This document shows, piece after piece, positions 51,652 to 62,203 of a stretch of DNA of 64,000 nucleotides. This DNA is from Proales similis. Lineage: Eukaryota; Rotifera; Eurotatoria; Ploima; Proalidae. The DNA lies in the NCBI GenBank assembly GCA_019059635.1, contig JAGVRJ010000011.1, positions 248,001 through 312,000 on the forward strand, written 5' to 3'. A program made the translations under genes and the position numbers. Each line of letters begins with the position of its first letter. Within the stretch, counting starts at the first letter, position 1. The notes below the pieces were generated by a model. It did no database searches and was not told the DNA's origin. It worked only from the letters and a program-made list of their open reading frames with translations.

Positions 51652-51963
51652 TGTTCATATGAACGAGACATAATGAGTAGTCATCGGTCTAGGCCATTCG
51701 CGTATTCACGATATCAAATGCGTCAAGGTGAATGGATGAGTGACCATTCCTATCAACTGAAACGACTCGTCTCAACGCACAGGCTTGATTAAAAAATTTC
51801 AAATAATAGCCAACTAAAATATAGCCAACGTAGCCTAGAATATTGAGCAAAATTGCAAACGACACGAAACTAGACGCGTGGTCGCCTACAACCAAAATCA
51901 AAAGAATCAAAAGACTTTAGAAGCACAGAACCGAACTGCTTTCAAACTAAACAACGTGGAGGC

Positions 51964-51985
51964 CTCTCTCTCTCTCTCTCTCTCT
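51964..51985. repeat. (CT)n microsatellite
   Basis: CT run directly beside the stop codon of the GPCR gene. Confidence 0.85.
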
Positions 51986-53210
51986 AACAGGATTTGAATG
52001 TTTCATTCATCACCGATCTGAATCTCTGGCTAAAGCAACAGTAACAGGCAAAGTTGAATGACTGGTTGCAGATGAGCAAAAACTTGGCCAATGTGCGCCA
52101 GTAGCCGAGCATTATTGAGCCGTGACAAGTGTCCGGCTCGTTGGCGCACAGGGTGCCCTCGAACAGGTGCAGAATGAGGTTGGGAAACTGGCAGATGAAA
52201 AAGAGACAAACAACCGCCACGAGCATGATGGTTATGTTCATGCCTCCGGGTCGGAACGACTTGGGCGACCGATTGCCTTCAGCTGAAGTGTTAGTCATCT
52301 GATGAGTGAGGACCGGCTTTGGTGATGTGACTTTCAGCTCCATTTCTTCGTCATGGCCCTCTCCAAGCAAAGCCGAATTGTTGTCATCATCGCTTTGATG
52401 ATTGTGGCCATTGTTGGTTTGCGTCCCTTGACTCACCTCGGCCGGTTTTCCTGTTTCGCGGGCGATCGCTCTGCTCAGAAGGTGTTTACGGTTCTTTCTC
52501 ATGGCCATTATTTTGCCCAGCAAGTAAGAGTTGGTGAATATGAGCACCGAAAAGGGCATGATGTAGGCGACGGGCAAATACATCCAGAAATGAACCACTT
52601 CTTTGAACAGAACGTTTTGGCCGAGCTCGGTGAATTCCAATGTTTTGTCTCTTAATCGAAACATGAGCCAATAAGGCACGCAAAACAAACCGCTGAGTAC
52701 GTAAACCAGAATGACAATGGCTAAGGCGTCGCGGCATTCGGTCTCTTTCTTGCGCGCATTTGTCGAGCTGGTACTGGCCCGGCCACGGAACACGCAGATG
52801 AACTGGTTCACAGAGACGCAGACGGTGAGGAGTATGCTCGCCATCTGAAACGTGTTGGTCATCGGATAGACATACGGATAGACCTCTTGGACGGTCTTTT
52901 GAAGCGTCTCTTCTTGGTAGAATATGGCCAGATCGTAGCTGACCGATATGACGAGAAGACCGAGAAGCGCAAAGAAGCTGCTGACGCACATGCTCGACAA
53001 GAACACGTTTATTGAGCTCTTCATGCTTGGCCTGGTCAGGACAACCAGCGAGACGCTGTTGCCCATCAGACCAAAGGCCACAATAAACAAGCTCAGCCAG
53101 CTGAGGCCGTTTCTGAACGTCCACAATGTGGCAGTTGAAGTCGGAATGGAGCCTTCTGTTGATTGAAAATCCGCTTCAATCTTCATCATAAAAGCGTCGC
53201 TACTGTTCAT
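51984..53210 (-). CDS. atypical rhodopsin-like GPCR (FMRFamide/peptide-receptor-like)
   Basis: Seven-helix plasma-membrane receptor, single exon, 408 residues. TM1 is LSLFIVAFGLMGNSVSLVVL (Asn 1.50 kept). TM2 is NVFLSSMCVSSFFALLGLLV, TM3 ILLTVCVSVNQFICV, TM4 DALAIVILVYVLSGLFCVPY, TM5 YLPVAYIMPFSVLIFTN, TM6 LVAVVCLFFICQFPNLILH and TM7 LLICNQSFNFACYCCFSQRF. A 70-residue polar third loop precedes TM6. TM6 has the CxxP turn, and TM7 has NFACY in place of NPxxY, as in several invertebrate peptide receptors. Unusual: Asp 2.50 is Ser, the DRY motif is NQF, and I see no cysteine at the top of TM3 or in the second extracellular loop for the usual disulfide. Overall it resembles FMRFamide-type receptors. 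The ligand and coupling are unknown. Confidence 0.85.
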   Translation of the reverse strand: MNSSDAFMMKIEADFQSTEGSIPTSTATLWTFRNGLSWLSLFIVAFGLMGNSVSLVVLTRPSMKSSINVFLSSMCVSSFFALLGLLVISVSYDLAIFYQEETLQKTVQEVYPYVYPMTNTFQMASILLTVCVSVNQFICVFRGRASTSSTNARKKETECRDALAIVILVYVLSGLFCVPYWLMFRLRDKTLEFTELGQNVLFKEVVHFWMYLPVAYIMPFSVLIFTNSYLLGKIMAMRKNRKHLLSRAIARETGKPAEVSQGTQTNNGHNHQSDDDNNSALLGEGHDEEMELKVTSPKPVLTHQMTNTSAEGNRSPKSFRPGGMNITIMLVAVVCLFFICQFPNLILHLFEGTLCANEPDTCHGSIMLGYWRTLAKFLLICNQSFNFACYCCFSQRFRSVMNETFKSC

Positions 53211-54318
53211 TCGCTTCTCTTTATTTAGTCTGTTAGAATAGACGCCGCGTTCAGCTTTAAGAAATATCTAAATGATCAGAAATGAATGCAAAATGCGTTG
53301 ACATTTATAGACATCGAATGAGGCAATTAGTGCTTTTCACGTTGTTATCAACAAAAATGCACAAATGACATGGAAATTTAGAGAGATTCGAGACGATTTA
53401 ATCACTCGGAGCGGCTAATGTTGCTGATACAAGAAGAAATATTGACAATAAATTATCTGCAGCTCTCAGGGAAGCAGCAGGCTTTTATACGACAGCAAGC
53501 GATCAGACGCTCTTGTCGAAACATTCTTTTTTTCAATCGGCTGTTCGTCGCCTGATAACAGCTGCGTCTTGGCTGCCAACATACAGCCTGAAAGTGACAT
53601 GCGAGACGTAACATCTGAAATTAGATTTCGACGCAGATGGCTATCGATTGATCAGAGAAATGCAATAGGTGGAGAGAGCCGTTATAAAATGACTGTGGCA
53701 ATCTCGGCAGCTCTCAGGTGCCTTTACGAGAGACATCCGCGTAGGCTCATCTAGCAGCCTACCATCCGGTGCCATATCGAATGCATTTGAAAAAGAAGGA
53801 AAATAATGATGGACGAACACCTGCTATCTCACGTTCGATTCAAAATAGATTCTCGAAGGGTGGAATTATTGCTTCCGTTGCACGAATTCCTCCTGATCGC
53901 CAAATCGGCCTCCCTCGAGGTCTGTTTTAAGGATAATTGAAAAAAATAGCTGAAATAGGCGAACGAATGCATTTCTAAATATCTTTGCTTTTCCGCTCTT
54001 AGCTCTCGGCTTCTTTCTCGCTCTCTCTCTCGTTCTCTCAATCTCTTCTGTTCATCCAACTGGTCCCTTAAGCTACACTGCGAAAAGTCGTCAATAAACA
54101 TATCACAAAGTGTATCCTATTAGCGAGGAAAGCAGCTCTTTCAAGCGCATTCAAAGCGGCTTTGGCTGTTTCGACGAGGCGGTTATTTAAAATAGTAGAG
54201 CTAATAAAACGACGGGGATAGGGGAAATTTATTCGGCACAGAGCTGTTGGGTTCTCAAGAGCTTTATCTGTCATCTCACTCGAGCAAACAACGCCTCCTA
54301 GATCAGACGAGAATTAGA
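53211..54318. other. region between the GPCR and COMMD8: small open frames, no firm gene
   Basis: Contains open frames on both strands with protein-like translations. On the plus strand they are 53569-53754 and a 44-codon frame at 53806-53940. On the minus strand a 90-codon frame lies at 53829-54101, with an acidic start (DTLCDMFIDDFSQCSL) and an Arg/Glu-rich helix partly encoded by a GA repeat. A splice-acceptor-like TAATAG precedes the minus-strand segment. I do not recognise any of these, and they overlap, so at most one is real. Confidence 0.35.
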
Positions 54319-54324
54319 TTTATT
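54319..54324 (-). promoter_or_regulatory. polyadenylation signal of COMMD8
   Basis: Minus-strand AATAAA about 25 bases after the COMMD8 stop codon. Confidence 0.55.
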
Positions 54325-54349
54325 TTCTCATCATCGTTCCTCAATTCCA

Positions 54350-55103
54350 CTACCTGATCTTAGTGAGATGCTCGATTAATCTGTGTATCTCATTAACGTC
54401 AAGCTCAAACTCGACGCACTCGCGTTCTGTTTCCATGCTGAGCAGCACAATAGGTTTGTTGAGGCGAGCTACCTTATCGCTAGAAAGACACACCTTTAGG
54501 CGAAATAATTAGGAATTTAATGAGAGGCTGGCTTTTCTATTAGACGAGCAGGCAATGTAATAATAACCTTGAGCGACCAGTCCAAGTTGCGACAATAAGT
54601 GCCGGCAAAGTCAAGAGCTCTGAATCTAGCGATTCTGTCTAGATCATGCTGACGCACCTTGAAGCACAGCTCGAGCTCATTTCGCATCTGTTCGGGCAAG
54701 GATGAGATGAACTCCTGTTTGGCCGCGATTTGTATTGTTTGCAAGAACAAGCGATTTGCATTAGAAAATGCGAAATCAGAGCCAGCCTGATGCCTACATT
54801 GAATTGGTCCGTGCGCGCATAGTAGCAGTCAACCAGATAATTGAACTGCTCGTAAAGCACGTGCCACTCGTCTAGTTGAATGGCGTCATTAAACGAGGCA
54901 AACGGAACAGGCCGGGCTCGATCAATTCGAATGTCAATCGCATTGTGCATGCACTTGAAAAATTGAAATCCGATTCCAGTCGGATTGTTACTTAATTCAG
55001 AGAGGCTGGCAGGCAGACAAACGCGTGATCTTACTTTCTTAATTCCAGAGGCTCCGAGCTTTGCAAGCACCAGGCTAAGTCTTTCACTGTCCGATTGACG
55101 CAT
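54350..55103 (-). CDS. COMMD8: COMM domain-containing protein 8
   Basis: Subunit of the Commander complex (COMMD1-10 ring with CCDC22/93 and Retriever), which recycles membrane cargo from endosomes and modulates cullin ligases and NF-kB. The first exon starts MRQSDSERLSLVLAKLG. The helical N-terminal part has IGFQFFKCMHNAIDI and FNDAIQLDEWHVLYEQFNYL, as in COMMD8. Then follow an exon with EFISSLPEQMRNELELCFKV and, after GTTATT-type splicing, the COMM domain: NLDWSLK|VCLSSDKVARLNKPIV (Trp of the conserved DW motif) ending EIHRLIEHLTKIR. The LSSDKxAxL match and the 'DEW' segment pick COMMD8 out of the ten paralogues. Three exons are assumed. An in-frame stretch at about 55000-55050 could be read as an intron but is open. 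Confidence 0.82.
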
Positions 55104-55925
55104 CTCTTTTTCCTCAGCTTCTTATTCCCGAACAGAAGAGCAGCCTGTCAAGCAGCTTTGTAAAGATAAATCAAACAAGTCAAAATCTAATGTCTGTCTG
55201 TTGGATTAGCAGAGTTAAACATCGGACTTATTCGCCGGTGGAAGCGCAAACGTGTGTCGAAATGAGGATAATTGAAAGGTAACCGAGATGACGATGGTGA
55301 TGAATTTAAGTGACGGACGGCACTGTCATGTGACTCTAGACTAAATCAATGCTCGTCATTTGCATTAAAAGCCTAACAATAGATTATGGAAGCGGCGAAA
55401 TGTAGCGAGACTGGAACCAGTTCTGACAGCTAGATTCTGACGATTCTGCGTTAATTTCTTTCCATTGGATCTCTCACCTAAGCTCTCAAAATAGTGTCTA
55501 TCACAAAATGCGTAGTTGACATTCTAATTTAAATGTCGCAGTTTGAAAATAAAACGCAATGAGCCGGATGCCCATCGTGGCTGTCGCATTTAAAGGCTCT
55601 TGAAGATGAATTGAAATCAAGGAAAGAAGAACATGATAAATTGAGGATGCGGATGAGAAGAGAATATATCATGAATCGGAAATAAAAAAATTTCGAAAAG
55701 GATCAAAGACAAAGATTGCATGCGACGGATGCGTTCACATGGTAACCCCATAAAAAAAAAAGAGAGAAGAGAAAGAAAAGAGGGCGAATTGCTTGTGGTG
55801 CCAAGCGAATATAATAATATAATTCAAACGTCGAATTGTATAACCGCGAAATACGCGCTTGCCTGATTGAGGCCGGCATTCAACTTGAGTTGAGCGCAGA
55901 GGCGTGTCATTCATACATAAGGAGA
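55104..55925. promoter_or_regulatory. divergent promoter region, COMMD8 (-) and Melted (+)
   Basis: 822 bases between opposed starts. The frame used by the Melted start is open from about 55836 upstream of the chosen ATG, but those residues (YNREIRACLIEAG and on) do not match the family. No other gene is seen. Confidence 0.5.
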
Positions 55926-58900
55926 ATGACGCAAGCAAAAGCGATACACGAAATTCTTGAACGCAAGAGCCTTGCGCGCGCGTCGCGTATCTACGATCTC
56001 AGCGATCAGATGGTTCTTGAAGATGTCGACTTATCGCTTGAGCTCATCAAAGACCTCATTCGTCCCTCGTATTACGAGCATGACGTTCGCCTTCAGTATT
56101 TGGCCGAGATCGCGCTAAGTCGCATTCTGACCGCGCTCGGGTTCGTTGACGCCACTCTTTTCCCAATTCATTTCTTTGTGATTATCATTCGCTTCTGATA
56201 TTTGATACTCGTCAGCAGTCAAGCCGAGCTGAGAAAAGAATGGCTGGACGCGCTTGTTCAGCTCGTCGAAGCTTGCCTACGAACTCACTGGACCCGTGCA
56301 AAGGAGTTGAGCAGCTGCGGAACGGCAAACACACCTTACATGAACTTGATCTCCGACGTGCTCGGCTTTTTCCTCAAGGTGAGAAAGGCGCTGATTTTGG
56401 CGTTGATTTGCATCGTATGATTGAATGAATCTGGCGTTTTTTTTGTAAGAATCATCGCAATCGTGATCTGGCAACTCGTGCCTGCTCCTTTTGTCTCAAT
56501 CTGCTGCAGCTTCCGACCTTGAAACAGGAAATGTTCGCGTCGACTTGCAGCTATTTGTGTCTCGTATGCGACTTTATTGCCGAACAGCTGTGCGAGGCCG
56601 TCGACTATGTAGTTAGCGCGCTTCAGCTGAACCGCGATGGCCTTGCACAGCTTGTGTGTCAGATCGCTCAGGCTCGGGTGCAATGCGTTTACCCACACAT
56701 CAAGCTGCTGGTGAACAGTCTGGTCGAAATGAGCTCGACCAAAGACAAGACGTACATGCTGCAGACATTGGGCTTGATCGCCATCCATCACGTCCAAGTG
56801 AGTTGGTTGAATCTTCTGTTCGCCTTGCGTCTGCTCAGTTTGCCTCAAAGCTAATCTCGGTCTACATCGACGATTTGATCGAGTTCATTCACGAGCCCAT
56901 TCTTGGCGACTACGTGCTCGACATAGTTCAAGTGGTGGCCAGTCAACAGGCAATAAATGTCGAAGCGCACATCGATCTGATTGCTCGCATCCACTCCATC
57001 CAGGCGTATGTGATTCTCGGTCTAGTGGGCCGTTCCCTCAAGGTAACAAGTGAATAATCACAGAAAAAACGCGATTTTTGATCGCTCGTTTAGAAATGCG
57101 CCGAGAGATGTTTCGATCTGCTGATGACTCGCTTGAGAATCATAACGAACAAGAGAAGCAAACGAAAATCCTTGGCGATCGATTTCAGTTGCCCTGAGAC
57201 TCTTCAGGCCAAAGAAGAATGTAATAACAGCAGCAGCAGCAGAAGACGAAGAAGGCCTGTCAGCATGCTCATCTCAAACGGCTCGTTTTCATTTGACGGA
57301 AACATTTCATTTGAGCAAGAGAGTCGAGTGCTGCTCTCTCAACTGCTCGATATCGCCGAGTCGCATCCATTCGTGCTTGGTAATTCCTTGCCATTGTATC
57401 AATAAACGAAATGCAATTCCCAATTCGACAGAGCATCGGATGAGAGAAATTAATCGCATCGCCTTTGAGTCAAAGCAAATCTGCTCGCGACTCATGAGGC
57501 GCCTGAACGAAATCAACGCCGAGATATCAAGGTGGCTTAATAAATTTGCATGAATTTAGCTGACGGTCTCCGATAAATCGAATCAATTTAAAAAGAAAGT
57601 CGAGTGACAGTGAATTTGAAGAGCAGCATTCAATATCGCACCATGAGGACGAGGAGAAGGAGCTTGTCGAGACATTGGATGATGAGATCAAGGCAGACAA
57701 TCAGCTTGTTGAGCACGCTTCTCAAGAGCAAGTCATTCCGGTCGAGTTCCATCATCAGGCTCAAGTGAGTGCAATCTGATTGCACCCAAGCGACTGTTAA
57801 AAGTGAAATTCCATTTCAAAAGTCGACGCACGATTTCGTCGAGGAGTTTGCCGCCAAAAATCGATTGGCAATAATCGAATATGTAGACAAATTGAAAAAG
57901 CTGATTCCGATTCCACTGGGACACGCCGATCAATTTAGAGCTCAGGGCAATTTTCATCCATCAAAGGAAGGCAAGTGAATCGCGGCACCATCTCATTCTC
58001 TCTTGTCTAAACTGAATCAAAGCGAGCAATAAGCCTCCTCCGCTTGTTTGCGTGCTCAAGATTAGATGCGCGGCTCGAGGCAGTGCGTGTCTGTACGACT
58101 CGAGACCGCTGCGAATCGAGACCAATTATCCGCAAATATGGATTCATGTCATTTTCCTCTCCGTCCAAGTAAATTTGAAATTCAATTCTCATCGAATGCT
58201 TCCCAGTCAAGCTCCAGCACCAAAGGCAAGTATCACAAGGCCCCTGAGGCAGACCGATGTGCAGTTCGTCTCATTGAAAAGCTTCTACGAACGTCTCAGG
58301 CCAGATCTCAAGCTGCCATTCTCCACACTTGTCACCTCGTCCTTTCCGGAGCTGCGGGTAATGCGCTTAAATTGAATAGGATTGGGCAAAATCTCCAGCC
58401 TCGGCGTTTTTAAGGCTCTTAAGCTGATTGAAGAAGAGCTGCGAAAGCAAAATTTCTATCATTTGTTTCAGCTAAATCAGGCAAGCGCTGGCGGCTCGTT
58501 CGACTGGACTTGCGGGCCTTGCAGTAGCTCTGACTGTGAGCGTCGCTTGTCGAACAACACAGAGCCGATAATCAAGGGCCGACTGAGAGAAAAGCACGGC
58601 CGATTGAAATTTGCAAAACGATGGCGCAAGCGCAGTTTCATTCTCTACACTGACCGGCTTGTCTATCGGCGCGCTGATTTGGTAAGAAATTGCTGAGCCT
58701 TTTGAAATCAGTGCGAATCTCATTTTTGCCTTAAAGCGAGAGGAAGTGCTTGGCCTCCAGTTGATCAAATCGCTCATGATACAATCGCCAAATGCCAACC
58801 ACAAATCCAATTTGATTCGTCTGGCGACCAAATTCAATAGGTAACGCAGCCCACCAACTCAAGTCAAATTGGCTGGTCGCTCAGTTGTGATTTAGTTTTA

Positions 58901-58983
58901 GAATCAAAGCATCGGACAGTCTGGAAGCTGACACGTGGATGCATTACATATTGTGCGCCAAGAGCCTGAACGAGAGCTCTTAG
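55926..58983 (+). CDS. VEPH1: Melted / VEPH1, PH-domain protein
   Basis: Membrane-associated adaptor that binds phosphoinositides and modulates insulin/TOR-FOXO and TGF-beta signalling; fly Melted controls fat storage and photoreceptor fate. The start ATG at 55926 gives MTQAKAIHEILERKSLARAS, matching the family N-terminus. About eleven exons encode an N-terminal armadillo-like helical region (YYEHDVRLQYLAEIALSRIL, ISDVLGFFLK, MLQTLGLIAIHHVQ, LVGRSLK), a Ser/Arg-rich middle, a domain with RPLRIETNYPQIWIHVIFL (about 58.1 kb) and WTCGPC. A C-terminal PH domain follows: IIKGRLREKHGRLKFAKRW then RSFILYTDRLVYRRADL, ending with a helix containing ADTWMHYIL. The stop is at 58981-58983 and the poly(A) signal directly follows. 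The PH start closely matches VEPH1. The middle exons (57.4-57.8 kb) are the least certain. Confidence 0.9.
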
Positions 58984-58989
58984 ATATCG

Positions 58990-58995
58990 AATAAA
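58990..58995 (+). promoter_or_regulatory. polyadenylation signal of Melted
   Basis: AATAAA only 6 bases after the stop codon. Confidence 0.6.
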
Positions 58996-59273
58996 CGGTC
59001 AAGCTGTTTATGCACTCTAAATGATTGTCGGTCAGACAGAGCAAATGAAGGGTCTCTCAGATGAAAGGAGCAATCGACGGGGAGGGATGTTGGCCAACTC
59101 TGGTCAAGAGTGAGGGGCTGAAGGAGTCTGATCGTGGCTCATTAAATACAGAGAGAGAGAGAGAGTCAGTGAGCGACCGGACCTAAATCTAACCGACCGG
59201 CCTTGACCCCGGCATGGCCTTGCTCAGATGGAATAATGGTCTACAAACGTTTTGGTACAAGTTAAAAGCCGTT

Positions 59274-59279
59274 TTTATT
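59274..59279 (-). promoter_or_regulatory. polyadenylation signal of CFAP144
   Basis: Minus-strand AATAAA 31 bases after the CFAP144 stop. Confidence 0.6.
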
Positions 59280-59310
59280 AGAGTCCAATCTAATAAGGGC
59301 GCAAGCTCAG

Positions 59311-59937
59311 CTATTTAGAGCCGCCGGCCTCGTCTTTGCGCTTGGCAGCTGCTTTCGGAAACATTTTGTAATACTCTTCGGCGTAGGCGCTTATTTCGGA
59401 TCGATTGCGATGAAAGTTTAGACGTCGATCGCTCTTCTCGTTCTCCAGCTTCAGTTTGACACACTGTTCAACGTCCAGGTTTCCCTCCAAAGAGCGAACG
59501 GCACTTACCAGGGGCGTGGTGAGCCAGCCAATCTCCTGCGAGGTCGTTTGCGGGTAGCGATACTTTTTGGTCGGCTCCAGATTGTTGCGCTTGATCATCT
59601 CTAAAAAGTCATCTTTAAGAGAGAAGCTCGATCAGAACTCGACACTGGCATTGGGATCGAGCGTTGGCCTACTGTCGATCGACTCGTGGTCAATGTCCGC
59701 GTAAACGTTCGGCTTTTGAGCCAATATTTCGCCTGCAACACGTTAGTTAGTTAGTCGGACGCTTCGTTTGGTGACTCGTTTGGCACACTCACGCTTTTCG
59801 AACGGATTGATGGAGAATGTGTGGCACAGCTTCTGCTCTCTCAGCTCTTTCCTGATCGTCTCGATCAGAATGGCTTGCTCGTGGACAATGTTCTTCTCGG
59901 TGCCTTTCTTGCCGCTCTGCTGCTGCTGCTCGGCCAT
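59311..59937 (-). CDS. CFAP144: cilia- and flagella-associated protein 144 (FAM183)
   Basis: Microtubule inner protein of motile axonemes. Three exons. The start MAEQQQQSGKKGTEK leads into NIVHEQAILIETIRKELREQ and HTFSINPFEK. A GTGAGT donor joins to REILAQKPNVYADIDHESID. A third exon has MIKRNNLEPTKKYRYPQTTS, then QEIGW and RRLNFHRNRSEISAYAEEYY. The block NLEPxKxYxYPQTxxQEIGW and the RRLNxxRxxSEIxxYA tail identify the family. Total about 175 residues, slightly longer than the human protein (about 135) because of a segment between QEIGW and the RRLN block. Its presence implies motile cilia or flagellated sperm. The start codon faces the Vein-like gene 532 bases away. Confidence 0.9.
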
Positions 59938-60469
59938 CGTCTTCGTCTGCTCTCAATTACTCAATTCAGGCGCAAACAAGTCGTCACAAAACCGTAGCCA
60001 TGACGATGCCCACCACGACGCCCTGTGCCGACACACTTTGCGTCTTGGGGTTTCAATTCTCTTCTCATCGTTTCATGCTACTCGGGCTCACTCAGCATGT
60101 GCTCTCCTCAATATGGTGCTGTTGAGGAGTGTTTTTCTAGGCAAACAAGCGCCTGAAATTCGAGCTGCGCCAAGTTCTCATCTTTCGCCCTCTCGATTCG
60201 AAACGCCTTATATCGCTCTCTCTCTCTCTGCGTTGAATGTTTCACCAGCAAGTATCGACAGCCAGATCTAATGCTCGCTTGACCTGCTCGCGTTATCTTA
60301 TCGATTTGGATAGATTGATTGCCCATCACTGCAAAGTTGGTGAGATTGCAATCCGAACCTAAAAGATTGCACGATTGACTGATCGAAGAGTTATGCAATT
60401 GCAACTGAAAACAACAACAACAACAGCTGAATAGCAGTCGAATCACTTTAGTTCGAATTGGTGATCGAG
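59938..60469. promoter_or_regulatory. divergent promoter region, CFAP144 (-) and Vein-like gene (+)
   Basis: 532 bases between opposed starts. It includes a CT run (about 60215-60232) and a CAA run (about 60411-60426). A 167-codon plus-strand frame overlaps the end of CFAP144 and is treated as its antisense shadow. Confidence 0.45.
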
Positions 60470-61956
60470 ATGCGCCTGATCGCTCCGGCTTTTATTTTCC
60501 TGATGATCTTCTTCCTGCCGTCGCTTCTCATTCACTACAAACACATCAGCCTGTGGTCGCTGCCTTTGTCGAGCAGTGAGCGAAAAGCCGAGGCGGTGAA
60601 GCTCAAGAACGAACAACTGCAGGGAAAACTAAATGGCCAAGACGATTGCAAGCTCGAGCAGTTCGATCAGCTCTCTCGAGTTCAGCTCACTGCGAATTTG
60701 TTCTCGGCGGTTGCGCTCGAACGCGTCATATCGGGGCCTCTGCTCAATGCCGTTTTATTTCGCCTGCAGAAAGTGATCAAAATCAACGAACAGAGCGAGC
60801 AGCGGCAACTGGCCTCCACCAGGCAGGAGTTTTTCGCCCTCGCCACTCACAAAAGCCCGTGCGATTTGAGTCGAATAAGGCCTGGGCAAAGTTACGTTCT
60901 CTTCTTGAACGAGCCTCGCCTCAACTGGACTCACTACTTGCCAATCGAGCAGAATACGAGCGTCAGCCTGCTTTATTTGAAGCCGTTTCGGGTTCAAGTT
61001 TACACCTTGGCCAGTCCCGTCCTCGACTCAAGTAAATCGCTCGAGCAACAGATTCACTCGCAGCTAGGTTCGACTCGCAAGATTCTCTCATTTGAAACGG
61101 TGAATTTCATTTGCTTTTAAAGTCAAATGGTCTCCGGTCAGATCAGCCCGCAGACTGGTGGTCGCTTCAGATGGAGACATAGTTCAGCTCGAATGTCAAA
61201 TTCGCCGTTCGTCAGCCAACACAACAATCAAATGGAAGCGCAAAGGCGAACCGAAGCCGTTGAAAAGCGGCCGCAAATACTCAATCATCCAATCGGGCCG
61301 GTTTGTACTCGTGCTGCGTGTGTTAAACGATTAGCCCACTGATTTCAGTTTACAGCTCGTCTCGCCTCTCGATCAACTCGATGAGCGAAGACGACCGCGG
61401 CATTTACTTGTGCGCCGCAGATGTCACCAGTGTGCAGCATGGCGCCAAGTTTGTTTTCAGTGGCGTAGCCTTCACGCGACTTGTTTATCGAAAAGACGGT
61501 AGCTGACGGAAACTTTTTCGTTCTCTCAGAACAGAGCGAGTAAACGTTTGGTAGCTGAGCGATTGCCGAGGCCGCCTCAAACACAGATGGCCGCCTCTCA
61601 ACTCGTTGAATGCGCCCAGTTCAACTGTCAAAATGGCGCCACTTGCGTTAAAAAGCAAACGACCAATGTCACATTTTGCTTGTAAGCGATCAACTCATTC
61701 AGAGAGGTACTCGCCAGCTTGAGCATTTCATTCGTTGACGTTTAGATGCTCGAGTAACTTTTACGGCGCCAACTGTGAGTTCGAAATGCTCAGCCGGGAC
61801 GTCGCATCTTCTCACCAGCTTGACGACGCGACGACGTTCTTGCCAAGTAAGCCCAGCAAATGGCCAGTTGGCTCAAACTTTTAATCGAATCCTAACTGCG
61901 TTACAGGCTACTTGAGTCAATTCTGGAGGCTCATCAGAGAGACTAAAAACGACTAA
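60470..61956 (+). CDS. secreted Ig-EGF protein, Vein / neuregulin-like EGFR ligand
   Basis: Probable secreted growth factor for the EGF receptor. About five exons. The N-terminal hydrophobic segment (LIAPAFIFLMIFFLPSLLI) is a signal peptide or signal anchor. About 200 further residues have no recognised domain. One immunoglobulin C2-like domain follows: GDIVQLECQIRRSS, TTIKWKRKGE, then after an intron SSRLSINSMSEDDRGIYLCA. Then comes one EGF domain split by an intron: ECAQFNCQNGATCVKKQTTN, then LCSSNFYGANCEFE, with six cysteines in EGF spacing. The tail is short (YLSQFWRLIRETKND) with no second membrane segment, so the product would be secreted like fly Vein rather than a transmembrane neuregulin. 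The junction between exon 1 and the Ig exon (61.07-61.18 kb) is unresolved. The class is clear, the exact orthology is not. Confidence 0.75.
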
Positions 61957-62203
61957 GCACATGCAAAGTTTATTTCGGCAAATTTTCCAACTCATTTCTC
62001 GACTTTTTTTTTTTTTGCTGTGCGCCAACTCTGTCTGTTTGATGCATTTTCAGAACGAGTGGCCTGATTGACATGTTAGAAGAGTCAGAGTGGTGTCGAT
62101 AAAAGTCCATTTGGCTAGTTTTCCATGTTCGTCTCATCCGTTCATTTTTCCGTCTGATTTCAGAAGCGAGGTGCGAGTGCAGTGTTAGCTACGTTCGTCT
62201 AAA
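61957..62203. other. short spacer before the Greatwall gene
   Basis: About 250 bases between tandem genes with a T-run near 62006-62017. It should hold the Greatwall promoter, and a short 5' leader is expected. Confidence 0.4.

Noticed and set aside
59768-60271. 167-codon plus-strand frame
   Set aside because: Starts antisense to the first CFAP144 exon, and the rest lies in the spacer with repeat-driven residues. It is best explained as a shadow.
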